From: Propionibacteriaceae bacterium UBA6238
GTDB taxonomy: Bacteria; Actinomycetota; Actinomycetes; Propionibacteriales; Propionibacteriaceae
DNA length: 20,826 nt
Direction of reading: 5' to 3'
Assembly (NCBI GenBank): GCA_002441465.1
Contig: DJWE01000019.1
Span: 15,427-36,252 of the forward strand
This document shows, piece after piece, positions 6,535-14,971 of this stretch (positions are counted from its first letter, which is position 1; every line of letters begins with the position of its first letter). Under the pieces are notes generated by a model that did not search any database, was not told the origin of the DNA, and saw only the letters and a program-made list of their open reading frames with translations. The position numbers were made by a program, and so were the translations under genes.

Positions 6535-7251
6535 TCAACGACGAGTGGGGAAAGCGGGAGCGGAGACGTTGAACTCGGTACCGCCGAGCGGCAGCAGGGC
6601 GTCCAGCACCTCGCTCTTCAGCGACGAATCCTCAGCGCTCCCCCAGATCACCCGGCGGCCGTCCTTCAAGCGCAGCTCGATGCCGTCGCGGCTGGGCGCA
6701 GCGAGGCGCGAGACCAGTGCCTGGGTCTGCGGGCTGAGCGCGGAGAAGACCGTGCCGACATCGACCAGCACCTGCTGGTCCGACGGGTCGGCGTCCACGA
6801 CCACCAACCCGGACGCCGGCGACTTCACCGCCTGGAAGACGACCCCGGTCGCGTCGGCGAGCAGGTAGCCCCCGCCGGCAGGGATCGCGAGCCGGGCCTT
6901 CCGCTCGGCGACTACGATCCGGATCGTGCCGGGCCAGCTCCGGGTGACGTTCACCTCGGCCACCGGGGGCAGGCCGGCCACCCGGTCGGCCACCGCACTG
7001 GTGTCGATCCGCACCATCGGCGTCCCGACGGGCACCGCGGCGGCCGCGAGTACCTCGTCCTTGGTGAGCAGGTGGGCCCCGGAGACCGTCACAGCCTTGG
7101 CTGAGAGCACCGGAGAGAATGCGACCAGCCAACCGGCTCCGACCACCGCGGCCAGAACGAGAACGACGGCCAGCCAACGCAGCCAGCGCCGACGACGATC
7201 GCCGCGGCGGCGTACCTCGATCCGGGCAGTGGCGTCCCTGACTTCGCTCAC
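6535..7251 (-). CDS. ftsQ: Cell division protein FtsQ/DivIB
   Basis: A bitopic divisome protein that works with FtsL and FtsB/DivIC to control septal synthesis. It has 238 residues. An Arg-rich cytoplasmic tail (1-23, with RRRGDRRRRWLR) precedes one transmembrane helix (about 25-46). The extracytoplasmic POTRA domain (51-118) follows, with VTVSGAHLLTKDEVL and the beta strands around VNVTRSWPGTIRIVVAERK. The beta domain closes near LPLGGTEFNVSAPAFPTRR, a normal FtsQ ending. The GTG at 7251 overlaps the murC stop as GTGA, so it is translationally coupled. It is the last gene of the tightly packed run; a 184-bp gap then precedes ftsZ. Confidence 0.94.
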   Translation of the reverse strand: MSEVRDATARIEVRRRGDRRRRWLRWLAVVLVLAAVVGAGWLVAFSPVLSAKAVTVSGAHLLTKDEVLAAAAVPVGTPMVRIDTSAVADRVAGLPPVAEVNVTRSWPGTIRIVVAERKARLAIPAGGGYLLADATGVVFQAVKSPASGLVVVDADPSDQQVLVDVGTVFSALSPQTQALVSRLAAPSRDGIELRLKDGRRVIWGSAEDSSLKSEVLDALLPLGGTEFNVSAPAFPTRR

Positions 7252-8657
7252 GCCTGCCGCTCCAGCAGCTGGGCGAGACGGGGTCCGACCTGGGTCACAT
7301 CCCCCGCACCGAGAGTGATGACCACGTCGCCGGGGCGGAGGGCCGCGGCGAGCGCCGGAGCAGCCTCGGCAAGAGTCTCCACATAGCGGACGCGCCCGGG
7401 CGCCACAGCCTGGGCAGCGTCGGCGACCAATCGTCCGGTGACACCGGGTAGCGGGTCCTCGCGGGCCGGGTAGATGCCCAGCACGAAGATCTCGTCCGCC
7501 AACGCCAGCGCCCGGCCGAACTCCGGTGCGAAGTCCCTGGTCCGGGTGAACAGGTGCGGCTGGAAGCAGGCCACCAACCGACCGGGGGCGACCATGCCCC
7601 GGGCTGCGGTCAGCGTCGCGGCCACCTCGGTCGGGTGGTGGGCGTAGTCGTCGAAGATGCGCACCCCGGCCACCTCGGCGACCGGCTCGAACCGCCGCGA
7701 CGTGCCGGTGAAGCCGGACGCGGCCGCGCGCAGCGCGGGCCCCGGCAGACCCAGGGCGCGACCCACGGCGTAGGCGCTGGCCGCGTTGTGCAGGTTGTAG
7801 CGGCCGGGTACGCCCAAGACCAGCTCGCCGCGGTCGCCCTCGGCCTCGAGGAACGCGCGCGAGCCGCCTGCGACGAACTCCAACCCGCTCAACCGGACGT
7901 CCGCGCCGGCCGACTCGCCCACCGTGACCACCCGCTTGCCCGCGGCCCGGATGGCCGGGACCAGGGCCATCGCTCCCGGATCGTCCGCGCTGGTCACCAC
8001 CGTGTGCACACCGGAAGCGGCGGCGAAGTCGACGAAGCCTGCGGCGTAGGCGGCCGGCGTCCCCCAGTTGTCGAGGTGATCGGCCTCGACGTTGGTGACC
8101 ACCGCGATGCCCGCGGGGTACTGGCGAAACGATCCGTCGCTCTCGTCGGCTTCCACCACGAATGCCTCGCCGCTGCCCAGGTGCCAGGCGCGTCCGGTGG
8201 CGGTCAGGGGCGAACCCACGACATACCCGGGATCGGCGCCCGCGCCGGCGAGCAGGACGGCGGTCATCGCCGAGGTGGTGGTCTTGCCGTGGGTACCGGT
8301 AACCGCCACCCCGATCCTGCCCAGCATCAACGCAGCCAGCGCCGCGCTGCGGTGCCAGATCCGCAGGCCGCGACGACGAGCCTCGGCGAGTTCTGGATTG
8401 TTCTCCCGGATCGCCGAGGAGACCACTACCGTCGCCGCGTCGCCGAGCTGGACCGGGTCGTGGCCGACGTAGGTGCGGATACCGAGGGCGGCCAGCCCGG
8501 CCAAGGTCGCGGAGTCGGCCTGGTCGCTGCCGCTCACCGGCACCCCCAGTTCGGCGTACAGCGCCGCGATCGGACTCATCCCCGCGCCACCGATGGCAAT
8601 GAAGTGCACCGCGCCCAGCTCGGCGACTCCCACCAGCTCGACGGGCTCGATCAACAT
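7248..8657 (-). CDS. murC: UDP-N-acetylmuramate--L-alanine ligase
   Basis: Adds L-Ala to UDP-MurNAc using ATP, the first step of stem peptide assembly in the cytosol. It has 469 residues. The N-terminal nucleotide-sugar domain begins with VHFIAIGGAGMSPIA (17-31). The ATP-binding loop GTHGKTTT is at 121-128, EADESDGSF at 169-177 and NVEADHLDNWG at 189-199. The C-terminal domain starts near the conserved FDDYAHHPTE and ends with the ITLGAGDV segment. These GTHGKT and HHPTE variants separate MurC from the other Mur ligases. The ATG at 8657 has GAGGAT about 8 nt upstream and starts 4 nt after the murG stop. The open frame extends upstream to 8774, but that part lies inside murG. Confidence 0.97.
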   Translation of the reverse strand: MLIEPVELVGVAELGAVHFIAIGGAGMSPIAALYAELGVPVSGSDQADSATLAGLAALGIRTYVGHDPVQLGDAATVVVSSAIRENNPELAEARRRGLRIWHRSAALAALMLGRIGVAVTGTHGKTTTSAMTAVLLAGAGADPGYVVGSPLTATGRAWHLGSGEAFVVEADESDGSFRQYPAGIAVVTNVEADHLDNWGTPAAYAAGFVDFAAASGVHTVVTSADDPGAMALVPAIRAAGKRVVTVGESAGADVRLSGLEFVAGGSRAFLEAEGDRGELVLGVPGRYNLHNAASAYAVGRALGLPGPALRAAASGFTGTSRRFEPVAEVAGVRIFDDYAHHPTEVAATLTAARGMVAPGRLVACFQPHLFTRTRDFAPEFGRALALADEIFVLGIYPAREDPLPGVTGRLVADAAQAVAPGRVRYVETLAEAAPALAAALRPGDVVITLGAGDVTQVGPRLAQLLERQA

Positions 8658-8661
8658 GGGT

Positions 8662-9765
8662 TCATCCTCGCTGTTGCGCGACCTCGAGCACCAACCGGGC
8701 CAGGGCCGCGGACGCGTCAGCCGGCACCAGCTCCCGGCACGTCGCCGACATCCGGGCCAGGCGCTCCGGGTCACCGAGCAGTCCGGTGACGTCGGCGAGA
8801 AGCCGATCGGGATTCAGCTCGGCATCGGCGACCAGCAGGGCGGCGTCCGCCTCGACCAGGAAGGTCGCGTTGCGCGCCTGCTCGCCGTTGCCGTGCGGTA
8901 GCGGGACAAAGATCACCGGGAGGCCGGTCATCGCCGTCTCCATCACGGTGCCCGCGCCGGCCCTGCCGAGCATCAGGTCCGCCGCGGCGTAAGCGTCCCC
9001 CATCTCGTCCACGTAGCCCACCGGCACGTAGGCCGCCCCGCTGGCCGGATCGGTTCGAGGCACGGTCTCCTCGGTGAGGTTGGCCGGGCCGAGCACGTGC
9101 AGCACGGAAATCCCTGCCGCGAGCAGCCGATCGGTGGCAGCGAGCGTGGCCTGATTCAGGCTGCGGGCACCTTGCGAGCCCCCGCTGACCAGCAGCACGC
9201 GACCCTCGGCCGGGAGCCCGAACGCCGCCCGGGCCGCCGGTCGCCGGGCGGCTCGATCGAGCGTCGCGATCCCGGCCCGAACGGGCAGGCCCAGATGGAC
9301 CGCGTGAGGCAGCTTGGTGTCGGCGAAGGTGGTGGCCACGTGCGAGGTGAACCTGGCCGCGATCCGGTTCGCGAGCCCCGGCACCGCGTTGCCCTCGTGC
9401 AGCACCAACGGCACCTTCGCCCGCCGCGCGGCGAGGTAGACCGGCAGCGAGACGTAGCCGCCGAATCCGACCGCGACCTGCGCGTCGTGGTTGCGCAGGA
9501 TCGCCCCCGCTTCGCGCACGGCGCCGAGCAACCGGGACGGTACAGCGAACAACTCGGTGGTGAGGCGTCGGGGCAACGGGACGGGCGGGATCAGCTCCAG
9601 CCGCAGGCCCGCAGCCGGGATCACCCGCGACTCCAGCCCTTTCGGCGTACCGACGCAGGTGATCTCCACGTCGGCCTGAGCACGTAGCTGCTGCGCGGTG
9701 GCGATCAGCGGCGAGGTGTGCCCAGCAGTGCCGCCGCCGGCCAGGACCACGCGGACGGGGCTCAC
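8662..9765 (-). CDS. murG: Lipid II synthase (UDP-GlcNAc:lipid I GlcNAc transferase)
   Basis: Transfers GlcNAc from UDP-GlcNAc to lipid I on the inner face of the membrane, giving lipid II. It has 367 residues and a GT28 fold. The first glycine loop GGGTAGH is at 10-16. GFGGYVSLPV and HEGNAVPGLAN are in the N-domain, then VSGGSQGARSLN opens the C-domain. The UDP-GlcNAc site is GRAGAGTVMETAMTGLPVIF and PHGNGEQARNA. HEGN stands where many homologues have HEQN. The GTG at 9765 overlaps the ftsW stop as GTGA and has GAGGG about 7 nt upstream. The open frame runs upstream to 10935, but that extension is a shadow of ftsW. Confidence 0.97.
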   Translation of the reverse strand: MSPVRVVLAGGGTAGHTSPLIATAQQLRAQADVEITCVGTPKGLESRVIPAAGLRLELIPPVPLPRRLTTELFAVPSRLLGAVREAGAILRNHDAQVAVGFGGYVSLPVYLAARRAKVPLVLHEGNAVPGLANRIAARFTSHVATTFADTKLPHAVHLGLPVRAGIATLDRAARRPAARAAFGLPAEGRVLLVSGGSQGARSLNQATLAATDRLLAAGISVLHVLGPANLTEETVPRTDPASGAAYVPVGYVDEMGDAYAAADLMLGRAGAGTVMETAMTGLPVIFVPLPHGNGEQARNATFLVEADAALLVADAELNPDRLLADVTGLLGDPERLARMSATCRELVPADASAALARLVLEVAQQRG

Positions 9766-11024
9766 CCGCGGCCCTCGGCCGTGGTGACCAGAGCACGCTC
9801 GATCCGGCGTCTGCGGCGGCGCAGGTACGCCCGGGACTCGGGCTCCTGGCGCGCGCAGGCCAGCAGGACGCCCAGGCCCATCAGGTTGGCCACCAGCGCG
9901 GACACGCCGTACGACAGCAGCGGCAACGGCACGCCCATCACCGGCATCATCCGCAGCACCACCGCGATGTTGACCAACGCCTGGATCATGAACCAGCTGG
10001 TGATGCCCGCGGCCGCGTAGCGGCAGAACCGGATGTCGGAGCGCATCGCGATCCGGAAGCCGGCGTAGCCGAGGACGAGGAAGAGGCTGAGCACCAGCAG
10101 GGTTCCGACCAGGCCGAGTTCCTCGCCGATCACGGCCAGCATGTAGTCGGTGTGGGACTCGACCAGACCGCCCCACTTCTGCCGGCTGGCCCCCAATCCC
10201 AAGCCCCACCACCCGCCTGAGGCGAGCGCGAAGATCGCCTTGATCGGCTGGTGGTTGACCCCGAGCGGGTCGAGGTCCTGGTTGAAGAAGCCGAGGATCC
10301 TGGTCATCCGGTACGGAGTCGTGACCACCAGCACGGCTACCGCGAGTCCGACCGCGCCCAGCAGGGAGCCGATCACCTTCCAGCTCGCGCCGACGTACCA
10401 CAGCGCGGCGATCACCAAAGCGCCGATGATCATGGCCGTGCCGAGGTCGGCCTGGAGCGCGACCAGGCCGATCAGGATCAGCGAGACCGGCAGGAACGGG
10501 ATCAGGAGGTGCCGGGGATCGGCGAGACTCTTGTGCTTGCGGGCGAAGATGTCCGCGCTCCACAGCACGATCGCGAGCTTGGCCAGCTCGGAGGGCTGGC
10601 CGATGGAGATCGACCCGACGCGCAGCCAGTTGGTATTGCCGTTGTTGGAGAACCCGAGCGGGGTGAAGGTCAGCAGCTGGAGCACCAATGCCGCGACGAC
10701 CAGCGCCCACCCGATCACCTTCAGCTGCTTGGGCGAACGTTTGGCGAGGACGAAGGCGAGCACGCCACCGATCACCAGGAACAGTGCCTGACGTTTGACG
10801 AAGTAGTACGCGTCGTCGTAGCGGACGAACGCGTAGACGCTGGACGCCGAGAGCACCATCATCATGCCCAGCGCCAGCAGCAGGACAGCCGGCACCAGCA
10901 CCAGATAGAAGCTGGCCTGCGGATGCGCCAGCCATTCGACCACGAGACTGCGCCGCCGAGTCTCCTCGCGATTCTTCGGCCCAGTTCCGCGACGATCCAC
11001 AATGGGGGAAGCCAGGATCGCCAC
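9762..11024 (-). CDS. ftsW: Septal peptidoglycan glycosyltransferase FtsW (SEDS family)
   Basis: Polymerises lipid II glycan strands at the septum together with its class B partner FtsI. It has 420 residues with about ten hydrophobic segments, a 35-residue cytoplasmic N-terminus and a very basic C-terminal tail (RRRRRRIERA near 402-411). SEDS motifs seen are NWLRVGSISIGQPSELAKL (132-150), the loop ESHTDYMLAVIGEELG with the likely catalytic Asp293, and GVPLPLLSYG near 364-373. FtsW is preferred over RodA because of the murD-murG context. The GTG at 11024 follows AGGAGG by 9 nt, and that site overlaps the murD stop codon. Its end overlaps murG by 4 nt. Confidence 0.95.
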   Translation of the reverse strand: MAILASPIVDRRGTGPKNREETRRRSLVVEWLAHPQASFYLVLVPAVLLLALGMMMVLSASSVYAFVRYDDAYYFVKRQALFLVIGGVLAFVLAKRSPKQLKVIGWALVVAALVLQLLTFTPLGFSNNGNTNWLRVGSISIGQPSELAKLAIVLWSADIFARKHKSLADPRHLLIPFLPVSLILIGLVALQADLGTAMIIGALVIAALWYVGASWKVIGSLLGAVGLAVAVLVVTTPYRMTRILGFFNQDLDPLGVNHQPIKAIFALASGGWWGLGLGASRQKWGGLVESHTDYMLAVIGEELGLVGTLLVLSLFLVLGYAGFRIAMRSDIRFCRYAAAGITSWFMIQALVNIAVVLRMMPVMGVPLPLLSYGVSALVANLMGLGVLLACARQEPESRAYLRRRRRRIERALVTTAEGRG

Positions 11025-11033
11025 TCGCGTTCG

Positions 11034-11039
11034 CCTCCT
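11034..11039 (-). promoter_or_regulatory. ftsW ribosome binding site overlapping the murD stop
   Basis: The minus strand reads TAGGAGG, where TAG is the murD stop and AGGAGG the best Shine-Dalgarno sequence seen in the cluster. It is 9 nt from the GTG start of ftsW. Ribosomes ending murD would therefore sit on the ftsW initiation site. Confidence 0.75.
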
Positions 11040-12513
11040 ATCCGCTCAGTCCAGCGACCGCTGCGGCGAAAGCATCGCCACGAGCCGCGTAGTCGGTGTA
11101 CATGTCCTTGCTCGCGCAACCCGGAGCGAGCAACACCACGTCACCGGGCACTGCCCGGGACGCCGCCCACTCGACCGCCTGTTGCATCGCTCCATGATTG
11201 CCGGAGTTCAGCACGTTCACGGGTACTTCGGGTGCGTGTCGGGCCAGTGCGTCCGCGATGACTTCGCGATCCACCCCCAGGACCACCGCCGCGCGCAGCC
11301 TCGGCGCGACGTGCGCGACCAGGTCGTCGAAGCTGGTCCCCTTGGCCTGACCGCCCGCGATCCACACGACATGGTCGAATGCGGCCAGCGATGCCGCGGC
11401 CGCGTGCGGGTTGGTCGCCTTGGAATCGTCCACGTAGCGCACGCCGCCGATCTCGGCGACGGTCTGGATCCGGTGGTCGCCGATCCGCAGCCGTCGCAGG
11501 CCTTCGGCGACCGCCGTGGGAGGAACGCCGAAGGATCGGGCCAACGCGGCCGCGGCCAGCGCGTTCTCGACGTTGTGCGGCGCGTAGGGGACGACATCGG
11601 CCAGCTTCGCCAACTCGACCGCCGAGTCGCGACGCTGCGGGATGAACGCGCGGTCGACCAGCAGGTCGTCCACCACTCCGACCATCGAGGGAGCCGGGAT
11701 GCCCCGCGTGAACCCGATCGCCCGCGCACCCTCGACGACCTCGGCCTCTTCGACCAGCCGCTCGGTGAGGGGATCGGCGACGTTGTAGACGCACGAATGC
11801 TGCACCCGGGCGTAGATCCGGGCCTTGTCCGCGGTGTAGGCGGCCATCGGATCGGCGACCCCCGGCGGCCAGCCGGCCGCGTCCGCGTACCACTCCAGAT
11901 GGTCGGGGGCCACGTTGAGGACGGCGGCCGAGTGCAGCGACAGGCTGTTGGTCCAGTGCAGCTGGAAGCTGGACAGCTCCACAGCCAAGACGTCATAGCT
12001 CACCTCGTCCAGGACCGCTTCGACGATCGGACGGCCCACGTTGCCCACCGCGGAGGTGCGCAGCCCGGCTGCGGTCAGGATCGACTCCAGCATGCCGACG
12101 GTGGTGGTCTTGCCGTTCGTGCCCGTCACGGCCAGCCACGGCACCTGCCGGTCCGGCAGGCTCATCCGCCAGGCCAGTTCGACCTCCCCCCACACCGGGA
12201 CGCCGCGCAGTGCCGCCTGGGCCAGCAGTGGTGCGGACGGGCGCCAGCCGGGCGAGGTCACCACGAGGTCGGCTTCCGGCGGCAGCGTGGCCGTCGCCCC
12301 CGGGCCCAGCCGGACGGTGGCGTCCAGCATCTCCAGCACGGTGGCCTTCTCGGAGTTGGCCTGACTGTCCGACTCGTCGAGCACCACGATGTTCGCGCCG
12401 AGGTCGAGCAGCCCGTCCGCCGCGGCGAAGCCGGAGGTACCCAGCCCCGCGACCACGACAGTGGCCTGCGACCACGGCGAGAGCCGGTCGGCGCCGGCGA
12501 TCCAGTCCTTCAC
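11038..12513 (-). CDS. murD: UDP-N-acetylmuramoyl-L-alanine--D-glutamate ligase
   Basis: Adds D-Glu to UDP-MurNAc-L-Ala in the cytosol. It has 491 residues, somewhat longer than the roughly 440-450 of E. coli but usual in actinobacteria. The N-terminal Rossmann domain opens with VVVAGLGTSGFAAADGL (18-34). The ATP loop GTNGKTTT is at 131-138, VELSSFQL at 178-185 and NVAPDHLEWY at 200-209. The C-terminal domain has the DDSKATNPHAA motif of MurD and ends with LLAPGCASKDMYTDYAARGDAF. These motifs distinguish it from MurC, E and F. The GTG at 12513 overlaps the mraY stop as GTGA. The open frame continues upstream to 13242 only as a shadow of mraY. Confidence 0.97.
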   Translation of the reverse strand: MKDWIAGADRLSPWSQATVVVAGLGTSGFAAADGLLDLGANIVVLDESDSQANSEKATVLEMLDATVRLGPGATATLPPEADLVVTSPGWRPSAPLLAQAALRGVPVWGEVELAWRMSLPDRQVPWLAVTGTNGKTTTVGMLESILTAAGLRTSAVGNVGRPIVEAVLDEVSYDVLAVELSSFQLHWTNSLSLHSAAVLNVAPDHLEWYADAAGWPPGVADPMAAYTADKARIYARVQHSCVYNVADPLTERLVEEAEVVEGARAIGFTRGIPAPSMVGVVDDLLVDRAFIPQRRDSAVELAKLADVVPYAPHNVENALAAAALARSFGVPPTAVAEGLRRLRIGDHRIQTVAEIGGVRYVDDSKATNPHAAAASLAAFDHVVWIAGGQAKGTSFDDLVAHVAPRLRAAVVLGVDREVIADALARHAPEVPVNVLNSGNHGAMQQAVEWAASRAVPGDVVLLAPGCASKDMYTDYAARGDAFAAAVAGLSG

Positions 12514-13577
12514 TGGCCGACCACCCACTCGGCGTAGAACAAGCCCAGGCCGGCCGCAGCGCACAATCCGCAGATGATCCAGAACCGGATCGTGATCGTG
12601 ACCTCGGCCCAACCGAGCAACTCGAAGTGGTGCTGCAACGGCGCCATCTTGAACAGTCGCTTGCCGCCGGAGAGCTTGAACCAGCCGACCTGCAGCACGA
12701 CCGACATCGTGATGATCACGAACAACCCCGCGATCACCACCATCAGCAGTTCGGTGCGGGTGAACACGCTCAGCGCGGCCAGCGCGCCGCCGATCGCCAG
12801 CGAGCCGGTGTCGCCCATGAAGATCTTGGCCGGGCTGGCGTTCCACCACAGGAAGCCGAAGCAGGCACCGGCAAGGGCGATCGACACCACCGCCAGATCG
12901 TGAGGGTCGCGCACCTCGTAGCACAGCGGCCCGGCGTCGGCCCAGGCACAGGACTGGTTGTACTGCCACACGTTCACGAAGGCGTAGGTGGCGAACACCA
13001 GGGTGCCCGCGCCGGTGGCGAGACCGTCCAGCCCGTCGGTCAGGTTGGCCGCGTTCGACCAGGAGGCGATCAGGAACACGATCCACACCACCGCGGCCCA
13101 GATCGGCAGCTGCGCCCAAGGGAAGTCGCGCAGGAACGAGACGGCCGCGCTGGCTGGGGTGAGGCCGCGGGCGTCCGGGAACTGGAAGGAAAGCACCGCG
13201 AAGGCCACCGCCACCGCGGCCTGCAAGCTGAACTTGGCCCACGCGTGCAGGCCGAGCGAACGGGCCTTGCTGATCTTGATCCAGTCGTCGGCGAGCCCGA
13301 CCAGGCCCAGACCGGTGAACAGACCCAGCGCCAGCACGCTGGACGCGGTGGGCGCGGTGTTGGTGACCAGGTGGGCCAGAGTGTAGGCGAGCAGCACGCT
13401 GATGATGATCACGATGCCGCCCATGGTGGGCGTGCCGCGCTTGGTGTGGTGGCTGGTCGGGCCGTCATCGCGGATGAACTGTCCGTAGCCGCGGCGAACC
13501 AGGAACCGAATCGCGTACCGGGTGCCGAACAAGGTGCCCAGCATCGCGATCCCGCCCGCGAGCAGGATGCTCCTCAT
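12510..13577 (-). CDS. mraY: Phospho-MurNAc-pentapeptide transferase (lipid I synthase)
   Basis: Transfers phospho-MurNAc-pentapeptide to undecaprenyl phosphate, making lipid I. It has 355 residues and about ten membrane segments. Conserved cytoplasmic motifs are HTKRGTPTMGG (44-54), GLADDWIK with Asp97 and Asp98, NLTDGLDGLA from 178, FMGDTGSL with Asp256, and LQHHFELLGW (314-323). Loop residues 207-225 carry two cysteines (Cys210 and Cys219). The ATG at 13577 overlaps the murF stop as ATGA and has GGAGG about 7 nt upstream. An in-frame start at 13673 lies inside murF and is not needed. Confidence 0.97.
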   Translation of the reverse strand: MRSILLAGGIAMLGTLFGTRYAIRFLVRRGYGQFIRDDGPTSHHTKRGTPTMGGIVIIISVLLAYTLAHLVTNTAPTASSVLALGLFTGLGLVGLADDWIKISKARSLGLHAWAKFSLQAAVAVAFAVLSFQFPDARGLTPASAAVSFLRDFPWAQLPIWAAVVWIVFLIASWSNAANLTDGLDGLATGAGTLVFATYAFVNVWQYNQSCAWADAGPLCYEVRDPHDLAVVSIALAGACFGFLWWNASPAKIFMGDTGSLAIGGALAALSVFTRTELLMVVIAGLFVIITMSVVLQVGWFKLSGGKRLFKMAPLQHHFELLGWAEVTITIRFWIICGLCAAAGLGLFYAEWVVGQ

Positions 13578-14971
13578 CGTCCGCCCTCCACCGCTGACAG
13601 CTGTTCGGCCACGGTCTCCAACGCTAATCCCCGCGAGGCCTTGACCAACACCACGTCCGGCGGACGCAGCCACGCCGACGCGGCCTCGACCGCGATCTCC
13701 GCCGACGGCACCAGCATCGTCGCCGGCCCGTAGCCCGCGGCAAGGTCGCCGGCGTGGGCCCCGATCGCGATCAGCGCGTCCACGCCCAGTTCGGCGGCCA
13801 AGGTGCCCGTCCTGCGGTGTTCGGCCGGCGCGCCCGGACCGAGTTCGAGCATGTCGCCCAGCACCGCGAGCAGCCGTCCGCCCGGGCGGCGCAGGGACGC
13901 GAGCGTGCGCAGCGCGGCGGCCATCGAATCGGGGTTGGCGTTGTAGGCATCGTTCACGACCAGGACGCCGTCCGGCCGTTCGGTGAGCTCCATCCGCCAG
14001 TGCGAGCGGGCCCGGGCCGTACCCAGTGCGGCGGCGACCTCAGCCACGGTCAGGCCCTGGGTCAGCCCCACCGCCGCGGCGGCAAGCGCGTTGCCGACCT
14101 GGTGATCGCCCGAGACGAGCAGTTGTACCGACGCGGACGCGGGCCCGGCGTGCAGCGTGAAAGCTGGACGCTGGAGGGCGTCCGCGGCCACCTCGCTCGC
14201 CCACACCCGCAGGTCTCCCCACGCCGGCTCGCCGGTCGTGGCGAAGGTGGCCGTGCGGGCCACGGTACGAGTCCGCATGGCGCTGACCCGCGGGTCGTCG
14301 GCGTTCAGCACCGCCCAGCCGTCCTGCGGCAGCACCTCGACCAGTTCTCCCTTGGCCTGCGCGATCGCCTCGACCGAACCGAACTCACCCAGGTGGGCGT
14401 GGCCGACGTTGACCACCACGCCGACCTGCGGCGGGACGATGCCGCACAACCAGGTGATGTGGCCTTGGCCTCGAGCCCCCAGCTCGCTGACCAGGAACCG
14501 GGTCTGCGGGGTGACCCGGGTGGCCGTGAGCGGTACCCCGATCTCGTTGTTGAACGAGCCGATCGGTGCGACCGTCTCCCCCGCCGACGCGAGGATCTGG
14601 GCGACCAGGTCCTTGGTGCTGGTCTTTCCCGACGAACCGGTGATGCCCACCGTGACCATCCCCGCCTCGGTCGCCTCCGCAGCCACCGCGGTGCCCAGCG
14701 CGGCCAGCGCGGCGCCGACCTCGGGGACCACCAGCTGTGGGACGGCGACGTCGGACTCCCTGCTCACCAGCACCGCCGCCGCACCTGCGGCCGCCGCGCG
14801 TCCGACGAAGTCGTGGCCGTCCGCATGCTCGCCGGGCAACGCGACGAACAGGCTGCCCGGCGTGGCCGCCCGGGAGTCGATCACTACGTCCGGACCCACC
14901 ATCGTCTCGGCGTCCCCGACCAGGCGGGCTCCGGTGAGCCCGGCCAGTCGGCCCGCATCACGCGTGCGCAT
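13574..14971 (-). CDS. murF: UDP-MurNAc-tripeptide--D-Ala-D-Ala ligase
   Basis: Adds the D-Ala-D-Ala dipeptide to finish the UDP-MurNAc-pentapeptide. It has 465 residues. The N-terminal domain has IDSRAATPGSLFVALPGEHADGH (31-53), the ATP loop TGSSGKTST is at 111-119, and the MurF-typical NNEIGVPLT at 141-149. NVGHAHLGEFGS near 188-199 and VVNDAYNANPDSMAAAL in the C-domain complete the pattern. The ATG at 14971 overlaps the end of murE by 14 nt, the longest overlap in the run, and has GGAGG about 5 nt upstream. The stop overlaps mraY as ATGA. Confidence 0.97.
   Translation of the reverse strand: MRTRDAGRLAGLTGARLVGDAETMVGPDVVIDSRAATPGSLFVALPGEHADGHDFVGRAAAAGAAAVLVSRESDVAVPQLVVPEVGAALAALGTAVAAEATEAGMVTVGITGSSGKTSTKDLVAQILASAGETVAPIGSFNNEIGVPLTATRVTPQTRFLVSELGARGQGHITWLCGIVPPQVGVVVNVGHAHLGEFGSVEAIAQAKGELVEVLPQDGWAVLNADDPRVSAMRTRTVARTATFATTGEPAWGDLRVWASEVAADALQRPAFTLHAGPASASVQLLVSGDHQVGNALAAAAVGLTQGLTVAEVAAALGTARARSHWRMELTERPDGVLVVNDAYNANPDSMAAALRTLASLRRPGGRLLAVLGDMLELGPGAPAEHRRTGTLAAELGVDALIAIGAHAGDLAAGYGPATMLVPSAEIAVEAASAWLRPPDVVLVKASRGLALETVAEQLSAVEGGR

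Noticed and set aside
6525..6535. GTTCGAAC as an SOS (LexA) box upstream of ftsZ
   Set aside because: Only a short palindrome; the spaced TCGAAC-N4-GTTCGA arrangement of actinobacterial LexA sites is not present.
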